A stretch of 64,000 nt of DNA, taken from contig NZ_JAGPWD010000001.1 of assembly GCF_018119395.1 (NCBI RefSeq), forward strand, positions 62,001 through 126,000. The letters run 5' to 3'. Position 1 is the first letter of the stretch, and each line of letters starts with the position of its first letter. The position numbers and the translations under genes are program-made. This document shows positions 1-9,561 of the stretch, piece by piece. The notes beneath the pieces were generated by a model that did no database searches, was not told the DNA's origin, and saw only the letters and a program-made list of their open reading frames with translations. The stretch comes from Massilia sp. ZL223. GTDB taxonomy: Bacteria > Pseudomonadota > Gammaproteobacteria > Burkholderiales > Burkholderiaceae_D.

Positions 1-1
1 G

Positions 2-778
2 CTGATGGCCGACGCTGGCCACAACCTGTCCGACGTGCTGGGCCTGCTGCTGGCCTGGGGCGCGGCGGTGCTCACCAGGAGCAAGCCGCACGGCCGCTAC
101 ACCTACGGCCTGCGCGGCTCGACCATCCTGGCGGCGCTGGCCAATGCGGTGCTGCTGCTGGTAGCTTGCGGCGCCATCGCCTGGGAAGCGGTGCAGCGCT
201 TCGCCGAACCGGCGCCGGTGGCCGGTTCGACGGTGTCGATCATCGCGGCCATCGGCGTGGCGATCAACGGCTTCTCGGCCTGGCTGTTCATGAAGGGCGC
301 CAAGGACGACCTCAATGTGCGCGGCGCCTACCTGCACATGGCGGCCGATGCCGCGCTCTCGCTGGGCGTGGTGGTGTCGGGGCTGGTGATCATGTCGACC
401 GGCTGGACCTGGATCGACCCGGCGGTGAGCCTGGTGATCGTGGTCGTGATCGTGGCCGGCACCTGGTCGCTGCTGCGCGAGTCGGTGCAGCTGTCGATGG
501 CGGCGGTGCCGCCCTCGGTGGACGCGGTCAAGGTGAAGGGCTTCCTGGCCAAGTGGCCGGGGGTGAGCGAGGTGCACGACCTGCACATCTGGGCGATGAG
601 CACCACCGAGACGGCGCTCACGGCGCACGTGGTGATGCCTGGGGGGTATCCGGGGGATGCGGTGCTCGACGATATCGTCGAGCATTTACGGGAAGATTTC
701 GGGATTCACCACTGCACGCTGCAGGTGGAGGAAGGGACTACCCACCATCATTGTGCGTTGAGGGTGCATGCGCATTGA
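2..778 (+). CDS. Cation diffusion facilitator (CDF) zinc exporter, 5' end cut by window
   Basis: The frame is open from the window edge, so the N-terminal part (first membrane helix) is missing. The visible part starts inside a metal-binding helix, ADAGHNLSD, and a second helix carries HMAADAALSLG; paired HxxxD sites of this kind form the zinc site of CDF proton antiporters. Several hydrophobic helices follow, then a cytoplasmic ferredoxin-like domain with VHDLHIWAMST, which is typical of CzcD/ZitB-type exporters. The tail is rich in His (THHHC), which may bind metal. The protein would sit in the inner membrane and export Zn2+ or a similar divalent ion. Substrate is inferred from family only. 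Confidence 0.9.
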   Translation: MMADAGHNLSDVLGLLLAWGAAVLTRSKPHGRYTYGLRGSTILAALANAVLLLVACGAIAWEAVQRFAEPAPVAGSTVSIIAAIGVAINGFSAWLFMKGAKDDLNVRGAYLHMAADAALSLGVVVSGLVIMSTGWTWIDPAVSLVIVVVIVAGTWSLLRESVQLSMAAVPPSVDAVKVKGFLAKWPGVSEVHDLHIWAMSTTETALTAHVVMPGGYPGDAVLDDIVEHLREDFGIHHCTLQVEEGTTHHHCALRVHAH

Positions 779-797
779 GCGCTAGCGGGACGCTACG

Positions 798-914
798 GAC
801 TTGGATCCCCGCCTTCGCGGGGATGACGTTGGTGGAAGGTGCGTGAGAGTCGATATAACGTCTTCGGACTCGTACGTTAAAACGTCATCCCCGCGAAGGC
901 GGGGACCCAAGTTT
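798..914. repeat. Inverted pair of REP-like palindromic units
   Basis: Unit A spans 798-830 and unit B, its reverse complement, spans 881-914. Each contains an 8-bp stem ATCCCCGC/GCGGGGAT around a CTTC or GAAG loop, flanked by CTTGG on one side and GACGTT on the other. The same unit recurs at 14286-14394 and 20602-20710 in pairs. The pair lies between two convergent genes (CDF and cysK), so it could also act as a bidirectional terminator or RNA stabiliser. Confidence 0.8.
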
Positions 915-933
915 GCCAACAGACCTTCGGCCC

Positions 934-1866
934 TCAACCCGCCAGATTCGCATACAAAGCCGTACTCAAATACCTCTCCCCAAACGAAGGAATGATCGTC
1001 ACGATCATCTTCCCCGCATTCTCCGGCCTGCGCGCCACCTGGATGGCCACCCACAGCGCCGCCCCCGACGAAATCCCCACCAGCAGCCCCTCTTCCCTGG
1101 CCGCCGCGCGCGCCGTCTCGAAGGCGTCGTCGTTCTTCACCGTGATGACTTCGTCATAGGCATGGGTATTCAGCACCTGCGGTACGAAACCCGCGCCGAT
1201 GCCCTGGATCGGGTGCGGCCCCTTGGTTCCCTTGGACAGCATGGGCGAAGCCTCCGGCTCCACCGCGATCGCCTGGAAGCCCGGCTTGCGCCCCTTGATC
1301 ACCTCGCTCACGCCGGTGATCGTCCCGCCCGTGCCCACGCCCGCGACCAGGATGTCGACCTTGCCGTCGGTATCGCGCCAGATCTCCTCGGCGGTGGTGC
1401 GGCGGTGCACCTCGGGGTTGGCGGGATTGTTGAACTGCTGGGGCATGAAGTTGCGCGGATCGGCCGCCACGAGTTCCTCGGCGCGCCGGATCGCGCCCAG
1501 CATGCCTTCGCTGCCGGGAGTGAGCACCAGCTCGGCCCCGTAGGCGCGCAGCAGCATGCGGCGCTCGTTGCTCATGGTCTCGGGCATCACCAGCTTGCAG
1601 CGGTAGCCGCGCGCGGCGCACACCATCGCGAGCGCGATGCCGGTGTTGCCGCTGGTGGGTTCGACGATGGTGGTGTCGGGGCCGATCAGCCCCGCCGCCT
1701 CGGCCGCCTCGATCATGGCCAGGCCGATGCGGTCCTTGACGCTGTGCGCGGGATTATGGAACTCGAGCTTGCCGAGGATCTCGGCGCCGCTGCCGGCGGC
1801 CAGCTTGCGAATACGTACCAACGGGGTGTTGCCAATCAGCTCAGTCACGTCGTTTGCAATTCTCAT
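934..1866 (-). CDS. cysK: Cysteine synthase A (O-acetylserine sulfhydrylase)
   Basis: This PLP enzyme joins O-acetylserine and sulfide to give cysteine in the cytoplasm. The 310-residue length fits the family. Visible motifs are GNTPLV near residue 12, the PLP lysine in NPAHSVKDR (Lys44), the substrate loop TSGNTG (71-76), the phosphate loop GTGGT, and the C-terminal [10 protein letters not shown]. The ending and the [10 protein letters not shown] loop favour CysK over CysM. It ends close to the REP pair, converging on the CDF gene. The FKBP gene lies just upstream on the same strand with a short gap, so the two may be cotranscribed. Confidence 0.93.
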   Translation of the reverse strand: MRIANDVTELIGNTPLVRIRKLAAGSGAEILGKLEFHNPAHSVKDRIGLAMIEAAEAAGLIGPDTTIVEPTSGNTGIALAMVCAARGYRCKLVMPETMSNERRMLLRAYGAELVLTPGSEGMLGAIRRAEELVAADPRNFMPQQFNNPANPEVHRRTTAEEIWRDTDGKVDILVAGVGTGGTITGVSEVIKGRKPGFQAIAVEPEASPMLSKGTKGPHPIQGIGAGFVPQVLNTHAYDEVITVKNDDAFETARAAAREEGLLVGISSGAALWVAIQVARRPENAGKMIVTIIPSFGERYLSTALYANLAG

Positions 1867-1898
1867 GCACGGCCTCCGGTTGTCGAGTCACATATGAG

Positions 1899-2480
1899 TT
1901 ACTTCACATCCATCAGTTCCACGTCGAAGATCAGGTCCGCATCCGGCGGGATCACGCCGCCCGCGCCGCGCTTGCCGTAGGCCAGGGCGCTCGGGATGAT
2001 CAGGGTGCGCTTGCCGCCCACCTTCATGCCGGCCACGCCCTGCTCCCAGCCCTTGATGACGCGGCCCGCGCCCAGCTGGAATTCGATCGGCGTACGGCCG
2101 GCGTCGAGCGAGGAATCGAACTTGCGGCCGCGCTGCTTGGGCGCCAGCGGCTTGTGCAGCCAGCCGGTGTAGTTGACGGCGACGTTGCTGCCGAGCGTGG
2201 CTTCCTTGCCCTTGCCGACCACGCGGTCGACGATCTCGACCTGGGGTGCGGGGGTTGCAGGGACGACGGGCTCGGTCGGCTGGACCGGCTGGGCCGGCTG
2301 CGCCTCGGTTGCCGTGGTGGCTGGCGTGGCCGGCATTGCCGGCGGGGATGCCGGCTGCTGCTGCTCCGGCGGCGGCTGGGTGGCCGGCTTGCCGGCCTCC
2401 TGCTGCTGCTGAGCGCTCTGCTGAGCGTGGACGCTGGCGGCGGCGAGCAGCAGCGCGATGAAGGCGGATCGACGAATCAT
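1899..2480 (-). CDS. Exported FKBP-type peptidyl-prolyl isomerase with Pro/Gln-rich linker
   Basis: The protein has a signal peptide (MIRRSAFIALLLAAASVHA), a low-complexity linker of about 60 residues rich in Gln, Pro, Ala and Thr, and one C-terminal FKBP domain of about 110 residues with VNYTGWL, GRVIKGWEQGV and IIPSALAYG. It should catalyse prolyl cis-trans isomerisation in the periplasm. An upstream in-frame ATG at 2492 would add four residues, but the ATG at 2480 is preceded by GGAAGAG and begins a standard signal peptide, so it is preferred. The linker probably acts as a flexible tether; its role is unknown. Confidence 0.88.
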   Translation of the reverse strand: MIRRSAFIALLLAAASVHAQQSAQQQQEAGKPATQPPPEQQQPASPPAMPATPATTATEAQPAQPVQPTEPVVPATPAPQVEIVDRVVGKGKEATLGSNVAVNYTGWLHKPLAPKQRGRKFDSSLDAGRTPIEFQLGAGRVIKGWEQGVAGMKVGGKRTLIIPSALAYGKRGAGGVIPPDADLIFDVELMDVK

Positions 2481-2512
2481 GGGCTCTTCCATCAAAAGGA
2501 TTCAAACTGATC

Positions 2513-3400
2513 CTATGATAGCAAGGCCTCCTCGGGTTGCACAGTTTGCACTACAACAGCTTCCGCCTCCGTTTGCGGCCGCGCATTGGCGGCGTCGGCC
2601 AGCTTGCGCAGCAGGTGGCCGGCGGCCACCATGCCGAAGGTGGCCGTGACCACCATGCTGGAGCCGAAGCCCGCGCAGTTCAGCCCGGTGACGCTGTTGG
2701 GATCGATGGCGCAGGCGTCGCCCGCTTCCGGGTAGCGCAGCGGCTCCATCGAGAACACCGCGTCGATGTGGTACTTGTTCTTCTCGCCACGCGCGAAGCC
2801 GTATTGCGCGCGCAGGATCTTGCGCACTTTCTTGAGCAGCGGTTCCTGCTCGGTGCGCGCCAGGTCGCGGATCTCGACCTTGGTCGGATCGAGCTGGCCG
2901 CCGGCGCCGCCGATGACCACCAGCGGCATCTTGTTGGCGCTGCACCAGGCGATCAGGGCCGCCTTCGGCTTGACGCTGTCGATGGCGTCGACCACGTAAT
3001 CAAAACCCTTGCCGGCGACCATGCTCTCGATATTCTCCGGATCGATGAAATCCTCGACCAGGGTCACCTTGCAGAACGGATTGATCTCGGCGATGCGGCG
3101 CTGCAGGGCCTCGATCTTGGGCAGGCCCACGGTCGAGGACAGCGCCTGGATCTGGCGGTTGATGTTCGACTCGGCGACGTTGTCGAGGTCGATCAGGGTC
3201 AGGTGGCCGATCGCGCTGCGCGCCAGCGCCTCGACGATCCAGGAGCCGACGCCGCCCACGCCGATCACGCAAACGTGCGCCGCGCGGAAACGTTCCAGTG
3301 CACGCTCGCCGTACAGGCGAGCTATGCCTCCGAAGCGGCGCGCAAAGTCGACTTCTTCTTCCAGTGCTGCCGCGAACTCATGGGGTTTGATCGTGTTCAT
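2513..3400 (-). CDS. tcdA: tRNA threonylcarbamoyladenosine dehydratase TcdA
   Basis: This E1-like (ThiF/MoeB superfamily) enzyme uses ATP to cyclise t6A at tRNA position 37 into ct6A. The nucleotide-binding loop GVGGVGSW is at residues 47-54, followed by the ATP-contacting strand [15 protein letters not shown] at about 69-83. The 295-residue length fits TcdA (CsdL) rather than MoeB or ThiF, and there are no CxxC zinc pairs. GGGAGG directly abuts the ATG, an unusually tight spacing. Its substrate modification t6A depends on the Sua5 protein encoded further along the window. Confidence 0.88.
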   Translation of the reverse strand: MNTIKPHEFAAALEEEVDFARRFGGIARLYGERALERFRAAHVCVIGVGGVGSWIVEALARSAIGHLTLIDLDNVAESNINRQIQALSSTVGLPKIEALQRRIAEINPFCKVTLVEDFIDPENIESMVAGKGFDYVVDAIDSVKPKAALIAWCSANKMPLVVIGGAGGQLDPTKVEIRDLARTEQEPLLKKVRKILRAQYGFARGEKNKYHIDAVFSMEPLRYPEAGDACAIDPNSVTGLNCAGFGSSMVVTATFGMVAAGHLLRKLADAANARPQTEAEAVVVQTVQPEEALLS

Positions 3401-3489
3401 CCTCCCATTTTAACGGACGGAACTTTCACAACTGCACTAAAATAACTCTCAGTCAATTAAATTCTTTTCGCGTGTCAACAAAAAGCCAT

Positions 3490-4683
3490 ATGACCACCCT
3501 CCTGCACGACACCGCTCCCGATTTCGACCAGCCGATCGCCGTGCTCAAGCATTGCCATGGCCGCATCCGCAAGCAGCTGGCGACCCTGGACAAGCTGCTG
3601 GTCCACCTGCCGGAACACGGCGCCGACGAGCAGGCGCGCCAGGCCGCGAGCGCGGTGCTGAAGTATTTCGACAAGGCCGCCCACCTGCACCACGAGGACG
3701 AGGAGCAGGACCTGATCCCGATGCTGCGCGCCGTGGCCCAGGGCGAAGACGCCGCCACCCTGCAGGCGCTGGCGCCGGTGATTCTGCAGGACCACAAGGA
3801 CATGGACGCGCTGTGGCAGGACCTGCACGAGCAGCTCAACCTGGTCGCCGAAGGCGGCGCCGCCGCCCTGTCGGCCAGCGCCGTGCAGCGCTTCGTGCAG
3901 CGCTACACCGCGCACATGGAACGCGAGGAAAGCGTGATCGCGCCGATGGCCATGCGCCTGTTCTCGTCCGAGCAGATGGCGCGCCTGGGCGCCGCCATGA
4001 AGCAGCGCCGCGGCCTGGGCGGAGAAACGGACAAGCCTTCGGTCGGCCAGTCGGTGGCCGACCTGCGCAAGGATTACGGCCAGGCAAGCCTTACGGAAGA
4101 GGACGTGCTGGACGACCCGATGCTGCAATTCACCCAGTGGTTCGAGCAGGCGCTCAAGGCCGAAGTCAACGAGCCGAACGCGATGTCGGTGGCGACCGTA
4201 TCAAGCGAAGGCCGCCCGAGTTCGCGTATCGTGCTGGTGAAGCAGTTCGACGAGCGCGGGTTCACCTGGTACACCAATTACGACAGCAAAAAAGCCCAGG
4301 ATTTGCGCGATAATAAATTTGCAGCATTGTTATTCTTTTGGAGTGAACTGGAACGCCAGGTGCGCATCGAAGGACGAGTGGAGCGCACCCTGGACGAAGA
4401 AAGCGACCGGTATTTCCGCAGCCGTCCTCTCAAGAGCCGGCTGTCGGCCATCGCTTCGCACCAAAGCGCCCCGATCGCCAGCCGCGCCGCGCTCGAGGAG
4501 AACTACGAAACGGTGGCTCGGCAGGCAGGCGAGGATCCGCCACGCCCCGCGAACTGGGGCGGTTTCCGGCTGATCCCCGACCGCATCGAATTCTGGCAAG
4601 GCCGGCGCTCGCGCTTCCATGACCGCATCGTGTACGAGCGGCAGGCGGACGGCAGCTGGACGCGCCAGCGTTTGCAACCGTAG
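3490..4683 (+). CDS. pdxH: Hemerythrin domain fused to pyridoxamine 5'-phosphate oxidase (PdxH)
   Basis: One uninterrupted frame encodes two domains. Residues 1-175 form a hemerythrin-like four-helix bundle with candidate di-iron ligands in [25 protein letters not shown] and HMEREESVI. After a short linker, about residues 188-397 match a whole Pdx[14 protein letters not shown] at its usual N-terminus, [13 protein letters not shown] and [13 protein letters not shown] (FMN binding), SRPLKSRL, and the C-terminal [12 protein letters not shown] with the substrate-binding R-x-H. PdxH oxidises PNP or PMP to pyridoxal phosphate using FMN and O2. PdxH is normally about 210 residues and stands alone. 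A GTG at 3472 is an alternative start; neither start has a clear ribosome site. Confidence 0.88.
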   Translation: MTTLLHDTAPDFDQPIAVLKHCHGRIRKQLATLDKLLVHLPEHGADEQARQAASAVLKYFDKAAHLHHEDEEQDLIPMLRAVAQGEDAATLQALAPVILQDHKDMDALWQDLHEQLNLVAEGGAAALSASAVQRFVQRYTAHMEREESVIAPMAMRLFSSEQMARLGAAMKQRRGLGGETDKPSVGQSVADLRKDYGQASLTEEDVLDDPMLQFTQWFEQALKAEVNEPNAMSVATVSSEGRPSSRIVLVKQFDERGFTWYTNYDSKKAQDLRDNKFAALLFFWSELERQVRIEGRVERTLDEESDRYFRSRPLKSRLSAIASHQSAPIASRAALEENYETVARQAGEDPPRPANWGGFRLIPDRIEFWQGRRSRFHDRIVYERQADGSWTRQRLQP

Positions 4684-4724
4684 GCCGGCAGCAGTCGGGG
4701 CCGGCCGCCACTTCGGAGGTGACC

Positions 4725-5936
4725 GTGTTCGACCAGATCAAGCTTTCTGCCTGGAGCGCAGGCCTGCGCAACAAGCTCTCCGTTCCGCTGCGCGTGGAAC
4801 TGTGGAATGGCGAGCACATCGAGCTGTCCTCCGAAGTCCCGCGCGTCACCATCCGCGTGCCGGACAAATCGGCGCTGCGCTACCTCACCTCCCCTTCCCT
4901 GTACAAGCTCGGACGCGCCTACGTGGAAGGCGCGATCGAGGTGAAGGGCCGGGCCGCCGACATCATCGACGTCGGCAATGCCCTGGCCGCCTCCGGCGCC
5001 ATGCCCGACAAGCCGCGCAGCCGCCTGGGCGGCTTCAAGATCGGCTCCCAGCACACACGCGAGAAGGACGCCGAGGCGATCCGCTACCACTACGACGTCT
5101 CCAACGAGTTCTACGCCGCCTGGCTCGACCCGAACATGGTGTATTCCTGCGCCTATTTCGAAAACGGCGACGAGGACCTGGCCACGGCGCAGACCAAGAA
5201 AGTCGACCACATCCTGCGCAAGCTCGGCGTGCAGCCGGGCCAGACCCTGCTCGACATCGGCTGCGGCTGGGGCGCGCTGGCGCTGCGCGCGGCCGGGCAG
5301 TTCGGCGCGCGCTGCGTGGGCATCACCCTGTCCGAGAACCAGGCGCGGCTGGCGCGCGAGCGTGTCCGCCAGGCCGGCCTGCAGGACCGCATCGAGATCC
5401 GGCTGCAGGACTACCGCGACGTCGAGGGCACGTTTGACCGCATCACCAGCGTCGGCATGTTCGAGCACGTGGGGGTGCAGCACCTGCCGGAATATTTTGC
5501 GCGCGTGTGCCGGCTGCTGGCGCCGGGGGGCGTGATCATGAACCACGGCATCACCACCACCAATGTCGACAATGGCGCCACACCCTATGGCGGCGGCCAG
5601 TTCATCGACGAATACGTGTTCCCGCACGGCGAGCTGGCTCATTTGTCGACGGTGATCCGGGCCATGCAGGAAGGCGGACTGGAAGTGCGCGACGTGGAAA
5701 ACCTGCGCCGCCACTACGCGCGCACCTGCGCCATCTGGACCGAGAACTTCGAAGGGAATGCGGAAGCGATCCGCAAGCTGACAGATCCCAGGCGCTTCCG
5801 CATCTGGCACGTCTACCTGGCCGGCTGCGCCTACGCCTTCGCGCACGACCGCATCAGTCTCTACCAGATCGTATGCGGGAAGGCGGGAGGGAAACCGGGG
5901 GATATTCCCTGGTCGCGGCGGTATATGTACGTGTAG
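4725..5936 (+). CDS. cfa: Cyclopropane-fatty-acyl-phospholipid synthase
   Basis: The enzyme transfers a methylene from S-adenosylmethionine to double bonds of membrane phospholipid acyl chains. The N-terminal lipid-binding part (about 1-110) is followed by a methyltransferase with YDVSNEFY, the SAM loop LLDIGCGWGALA (about 175-186), GITLSENQ and MFEHVG, and the C-terminal RRFRIWHVYLAG. About 400 residues is normal. GTG at 4725 is chosen because GGAGG (4715-4719) lies five bases upstream; a GTG at 4719 overlaps that site. It follows the pdxH fusion gene by about 40 bases and may be cotranscribed with it. Confidence 0.92.
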   Translation: MFDQIKLSAWSAGLRNKLSVPLRVELWNGEHIELSSEVPRVTIRVPDKSALRYLTSPSLYKLGRAYVEGAIEVKGRAADIIDVGNALAASGAMPDKPRSRLGGFKIGSQHTREKDAEAIRYHYDVSNEFYAAWLDPNMVYSCAYFENGDEDLATAQTKKVDHILRKLGVQPGQTLLDIGCGWGALALRAAGQFGARCVGITLSENQARLARERVRQAGLQDRIEIRLQDYRDVEGTFDRITSVGMFEHVGVQHLPEYFARVCRLLAPGGVIMNHGITTTNVDNGATPYGGGQFIDEYVFPHGELAHLSTVIRAMQEGGLEVRDVENLRRHYARTCAIWTENFEGNAEAIRKLTDPRRFRIWHVYLAGCAYAFAHDRISLYQIVCGKAGGKPGDIPWSRRYMYV

Positions 5937-5993
5937 GACTCCGCGGGGGGCAGCACCGAAGCCGCAGCGCTATTTTAGCCGCCGTCCCATACC

Positions 5994-6022
5994 AACGTCG
6001 TCCCGGCGAAGGCCGGGAGTCG
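5994..6022. repeat. Single degenerate REP-like palindrome
   Basis: The unit has the same core layout as the paired REP units (GTCGTCCCGGCGAAGGCCGG) but with altered stem bases, and no partner in this gap. It lies between the convergent genes cfa and msrA. Confidence 0.55.
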
Positions 6023-6036
6023 TTACCGGCTAGCGC

Positions 6037-6579
<543 letters not shown>

Positions 6580-6784
6580 AGCTCACCTTTGCGCTTGACG
6601 TTATCGACAGCGCCTAATGTAACGCAAAGCCGCGGACCCTGCAGAGTGCCTCTCGCGCGCAACAGGCGGGGACTGCCGGCCTTACCCAAAACCATGGCTT
6701 GGGGCATTTTGTTGTCCCGAAACGGGCTTGCGCGGCAAGAGATGCCCCGGCAATGGCATAATGGCGCCAACATCCAAGGCTCCA

Positions 6785-7294
6785 ATGAACACACGCTCTC
6801 CCCGCGCCACCGCGCGCGGCTTCGATTCGACGCATTTTCGTCACGCACTGTCGCAATTCGCAACCGGCGTCACCGTCATCACGACGCGCCTGGAAGACGG
6901 CAGTTTCCGTGGCCTGACCGCCAGCTCCTTCAATTCGGTCTCGCTGGAGCCGCCGCTCGTCCTGTGGAGCCTGGGCGCAGGCGCCAACAGCCTGCCCATC
7001 TTCAGCGGCAATTCCCACTACGTCATCAATGTGCTCTCGGCCGGCCAGGAAGAGCTGGCGATGCGTTTCTCGCGCCGCCGCGACAATCCCTTCGAAGGCG
7101 TCGAGTACGAGCTGTCGCGCACCGGCCAGCCTATCCTGAAGGGTGTGTCGGCCTGGTTCGAATGCCACAACCGCAGCCGCTATCCGGAAGGCGACCACGT
7201 CATCTTCGTGGGCGAGGTCGAGGAATGCCAGGTCCATCCCCAGCCTTCGCTAATCTTTCACGGCGGCAAATTCGGCGTCACGCCGCACCGCTGA
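6785..7294 (+). CDS. Flavin reductase-like FMN-binding split-barrel protein
   Basis: The 169-residue protein matches the flavin reductase family that supplies reduced flavin to two-component monooxygenases or reduces flavin with NAD(P)H. Visible family marks are FATGVTVITT near residue 28, GLTASSFNSVSLEPPLVLW, HYVINVLSAGQ, and the C-terminal GDHVIFVGEVEE and FHGGKFG. ATG 6785 is chosen because AAGG (6776-6779) sits five bases upstream; ATGs at 6728 and 6761 lack such a site. No monooxygenase partner is adjacent, so the physiological partner is unknown. Confidence 0.82.
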   Translation: MNTRSPRATARGFDSTHFRHALSQFATGVTVITTRLEDGSFRGLTASSFNSVSLEPPLVLWSLGAGANSLPIFSGNSHYVINVLSAGQEELAMRFSRRRDNPFEGVEYELSRTGQPILKGVSAWFECHNRSRYPEGDHVIFVGEVEECQVHPQPSLIFHGGKFGVTPHR

Positions 7295-7377
7295 GCCCTA
7301 CCCGGCCGGGGTTGCCGGTCGGACAAATCTAAAAAATCCTGTCGCACTTTCAAAAGATGCGATCGCGCCGACTTCCC

Positions 7378-7383
7378 TATAAT
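7378..7383 (+). promoter_or_regulatory. Candidate -10 element of the gcdH promoter
   Basis: A perfect TATAAT lies 61 bases upstream of the gcdH start. No good -35 hexamer is found 16-18 bases further upstream, so recognition may need an activator. Confidence 0.35.
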
Positions 7384-7443
7384 GGGCAGCTTAGGCGCGA
7401 CTCATCCCGCATTCGACCAAGAAACCAGAGACAGGATTTTGCA

Positions 7444-8643
7444 ATGAACCATTCCGATTCGCCCAAAAAAGCCAAGGCCCAATTTCACTGGGATGATCCG
7501 CTCCTCCTGAACAGCCAGCTGACCGACGACGAGCGCATGGTGCGCGACGCCGCCGCGGCCTACTGCCAGGACAAGCTGCAGCCGCGCGTCCTGGAAGCCT
7601 TCCGCCACGAGCAGATGGACACCTCGATCTTCCGCGAGATGGGCGAACTCGGCCTGCTCGGCCCGACGATTCCGGAACAGTACGGCGGCCCGGGCCTGAA
7701 CTACGTGGCCTACGGCCTGATCGCGCGCGAAGTCGAGCGCGTCGACTCCGGCTACCGTTCGATGATGAGCGTGCAGTCCTCGCTGGTCATGGTGCCGATC
7801 TACGAGTTCGGCAACGAGGAAACCAAGCAGAAATACCTGCCCAAGCTGGCCACCGGCGAATGGATCGGCTGCTTCGGCCTGACCGAGCCGAACCACGGTT
7901 CCGACCCGGCCTCGATGGTCACCCGCGCCCGCAAGGTCGAGGGCGGCTACTCGCTGAGCGGCTCCAAGATGTGGATCACCAACTCGCCGGTCGCCGACGT
8001 GTTCGTGGTCTGGGCCAAGGACGACGAAGGCGCGATCCGCGGCTTCGTGCTGGAAAAGGGCTGGAAAGGCCTGTCGGCTCCGGCCATCCACGGCAAGTTC
8101 GGCCTGCGCGCCTCGATCACCGGCGAAATCGTCATGGACGAAGTGTTCTGCCCGGAAGAGAACGCCTTCCCGGAAGTGCGCGGCCTCAAGGGTCCGTTCA
8201 CCTGCCTGAACTCGGCCCGCTACGGCATCGCCTGGGGCGCGCTGGGCGCGGCAGAAGCCTGCTGGCACACCGCGCGCCAATACACCATGGACCGCAAGCA
8301 GTTCGGCAAGCCGCTCGCGGCCAACCAGCTGGTGCAGAAGAAGCTGGCCGACATGCAGACCGAGATCACCCTCGGCCTGCAGGGCTGCCTGCGCCTGGGA
8401 CGCATGAAGGACGAAGGCACTGCTGCCGTCGAGATCACCTCGATCATGAAGCGCAATTCCTGCGGCAAGTCGCTGGATATCGCCCGCGTCGCGCGCGACA
8501 TGCTGGGCGGTAACGGTATCTCGGACGAGTTCGGCATCATCCGCCACATGGTCAACCTCGAGGTGGTCAACACCTACGAAGGCACGCACGACATCCACGC
8601 GCTGATCCTCGGACGCGCACAGACCGGCATCGCCGCGTTCTGA
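7444..8643 (+). CDS. gcdH: Glutaryl-CoA dehydrogenase (acyl-CoA dehydrogenase family)
   Basis: This FAD enzyme oxidises and decarboxylates glutaryl-CoA to crotonyl-CoA in lysine and tryptophan breakdown. The 399-residue chain has the N-terminal helical domain, the flavin loop [33 protein letters not shown], and the C-terminal domain with [13 protein letters not shown] and [16 protein letters not shown], where the Glu in YEGT is the catalytic base. [17 protein letters not shown] is characteristic of GcdH among acyl-CoA dehydrogenases. The start is set by ACAGGA about nine bases upstream. No other degradation gene lies next to it. Confidence 0.9.
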   Translation: MNHSDSPKKAKAQFHWDDPLLLNSQLTDDERMVRDAAAAYCQDKLQPRVLEAFRHEQMDTSIFREMGELGLLGPTIPEQYGGPGLNYVAYGLIAREVERVDSGYRSMMSVQSSLVMVPIYEFGNEETKQKYLPKLATGEWIGCFGLTEPNHGSDPASMVTRARKVEGGYSLSGSKMWITNSPVADVFVVWAKDDEGAIRGFVLEKGWKGLSAPAIHGKFGLRASITGEIVMDEVFCPEENAFPEVRGLKGPFTCLNSARYGIAWGALGAAEACWHTARQYTMDRKQFGKPLAANQLVQKKLADMQTEITLGLQGCLRLGRMKDEGTAAVEITSIMKRNSCGKSLDIARVARDMLGGNGISDEFGIIRHMVNLEVVNTYEGTHDIHALILGRAQTGIAAF

Positions 8644-8656
8644 TTTTCCCCCGGCG

Positions 8657-8682
8657 CAACCGGCTGCCGAGGCGGCCGGTTG
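8657..8682 (+). terminator. Stem-loop after gcdH, without a T-run
   Basis: An 8-bp stem CAACCGGC/GCCGGTTG with a 10-base loop starts 14 bases after the gcdH stop. No run of T follows, so factor-independent termination is doubtful; RNA stabilisation is equally possible. Confidence 0.35.
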
Positions 8683-8741
8683 TGACCGATCACCGTCTGC
8701 GGCGCCGGGCGCCGGATTGTTTTCACGATCCAGGTGCCACC

Positions 8742-9530
8742 ATGATCCCGCACGACAAACAGCAAGAAATCCGCAGCCGCCTTCGCACGGCCGAGCAAGA
8801 GCACGAAGTCCGCGTCCTCCTGGCCGTCGAGTCGGGCAGCCGCGCCTGGGGCTTCGCTTCGCCCAACAGCGACTACGACGGGCGCTTCATCTATGTACAC
8901 CGCCCGGACTGGTACCTGTCGGTCAGCCTGGAAGAACAGCGCGACGTCATCGAGTACCCGATCGTGGACGACATGGACGTCAATGGCTGGGACCTGCGCA
9001 AGGCCCTGCGCCTGTTCTGGAAATCCAATCCCGGCTTCGTCGAGTGGATCCAGTCGCCGCTGGTCTACGAGTCGGCCGGCAGCTTTCATGCGCGCGCACG
9101 CGAACTCCTGCCGCAGGTGTATTCCGTCGAGCGCGGCGTGCACCACTACCGCAGCATGGCCAAGACCAACTACCGGGGCTACCTCCAGGCGGACATGGTG
9201 CCGCTGAAGAAGTACTTCTACGTGTTGCGTCCCCTGCTGTCGGTACGCTGGCTGCTCGAGACACAGCGTCCGGCGCCGATCGAGTTCTCCCGGCTGCTGC
9301 CCACCATCGAGGGCGAACCGGGCCTGCGCGAGGCCATCGACGAGCTGCTCGAGCGCAAGCGCCGCTCGCCCGAGATGGGCCTGGCGCCCCAGGTCGCGCC
9401 CATCCAGCGCTTCATCGAAGTGGAGCTGGCGCGCCAGGAGTCGCTGCGGATCGACCGCGCGCACCGTGACGCCGTGGCGCCGCTGCTGTCGCAGCTGTTC
9501 CGCGACGTGCTGCGCGAAACCTGGGGCTGA
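8742..9530 (+). CDS. YcgL-type (COG3541) nucleotidyltransferase-fold protein
   Basis: The 262-residue protein carries a polymerase-beta-like nucleotidyltransferase signature near residue 30: ESGSRAWGFASPNSDYDGRF, with the GS and two Asp expected of the fold. A family-typical GWDLRKALRLFWKSNPGFVEW segment (about 84-104) and a helical C-terminus follow. The family is widespread but its target is unknown. ATG 8742 is chosen over an upstream GTG because the protein then begins as its relatives do and CAGG lies just upstream. No toxin-antitoxin partner is visible beside it. Confidence 0.75.
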   Translation: MIPHDKQQEIRSRLRTAEQEHEVRVLLAVESGSRAWGFASPNSDYDGRFIYVHRPDWYLSVSLEEQRDVIEYPIVDDMDVNGWDLRKALRLFWKSNPGFVEWIQSPLVYESAGSFHARARELLPQVYSVERGVHHYRSMAKTNYRGYLQADMVPLKKYFYVLRPLLSVRWLLETQRPAPIEFSRLLPTIEGEPGLREAIDELLERKRRSPEMGLAPQVAPIQRFIEVELARQESLRIDRAHRDAVAPLLSQLFRDVLRETWG

Positions 9531-9561
9531 GGGACCAGTCGGGGACGCGCCGGGAGACGCC

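Noticed and set aside
3472..4683. Reading the hemerythrin and PdxH parts as two overlapping genes
   Set aside because: There is no stop codon between them and no start with a ribosome site at the junction; the only candidate GTG near 4054 has none.
8742..9530. YcgL-type protein as the toxin or antitoxin of a MNT/HEPN pair
   Set aside because: It is larger than MNT antitoxins and has no HEPN-type neighbour.
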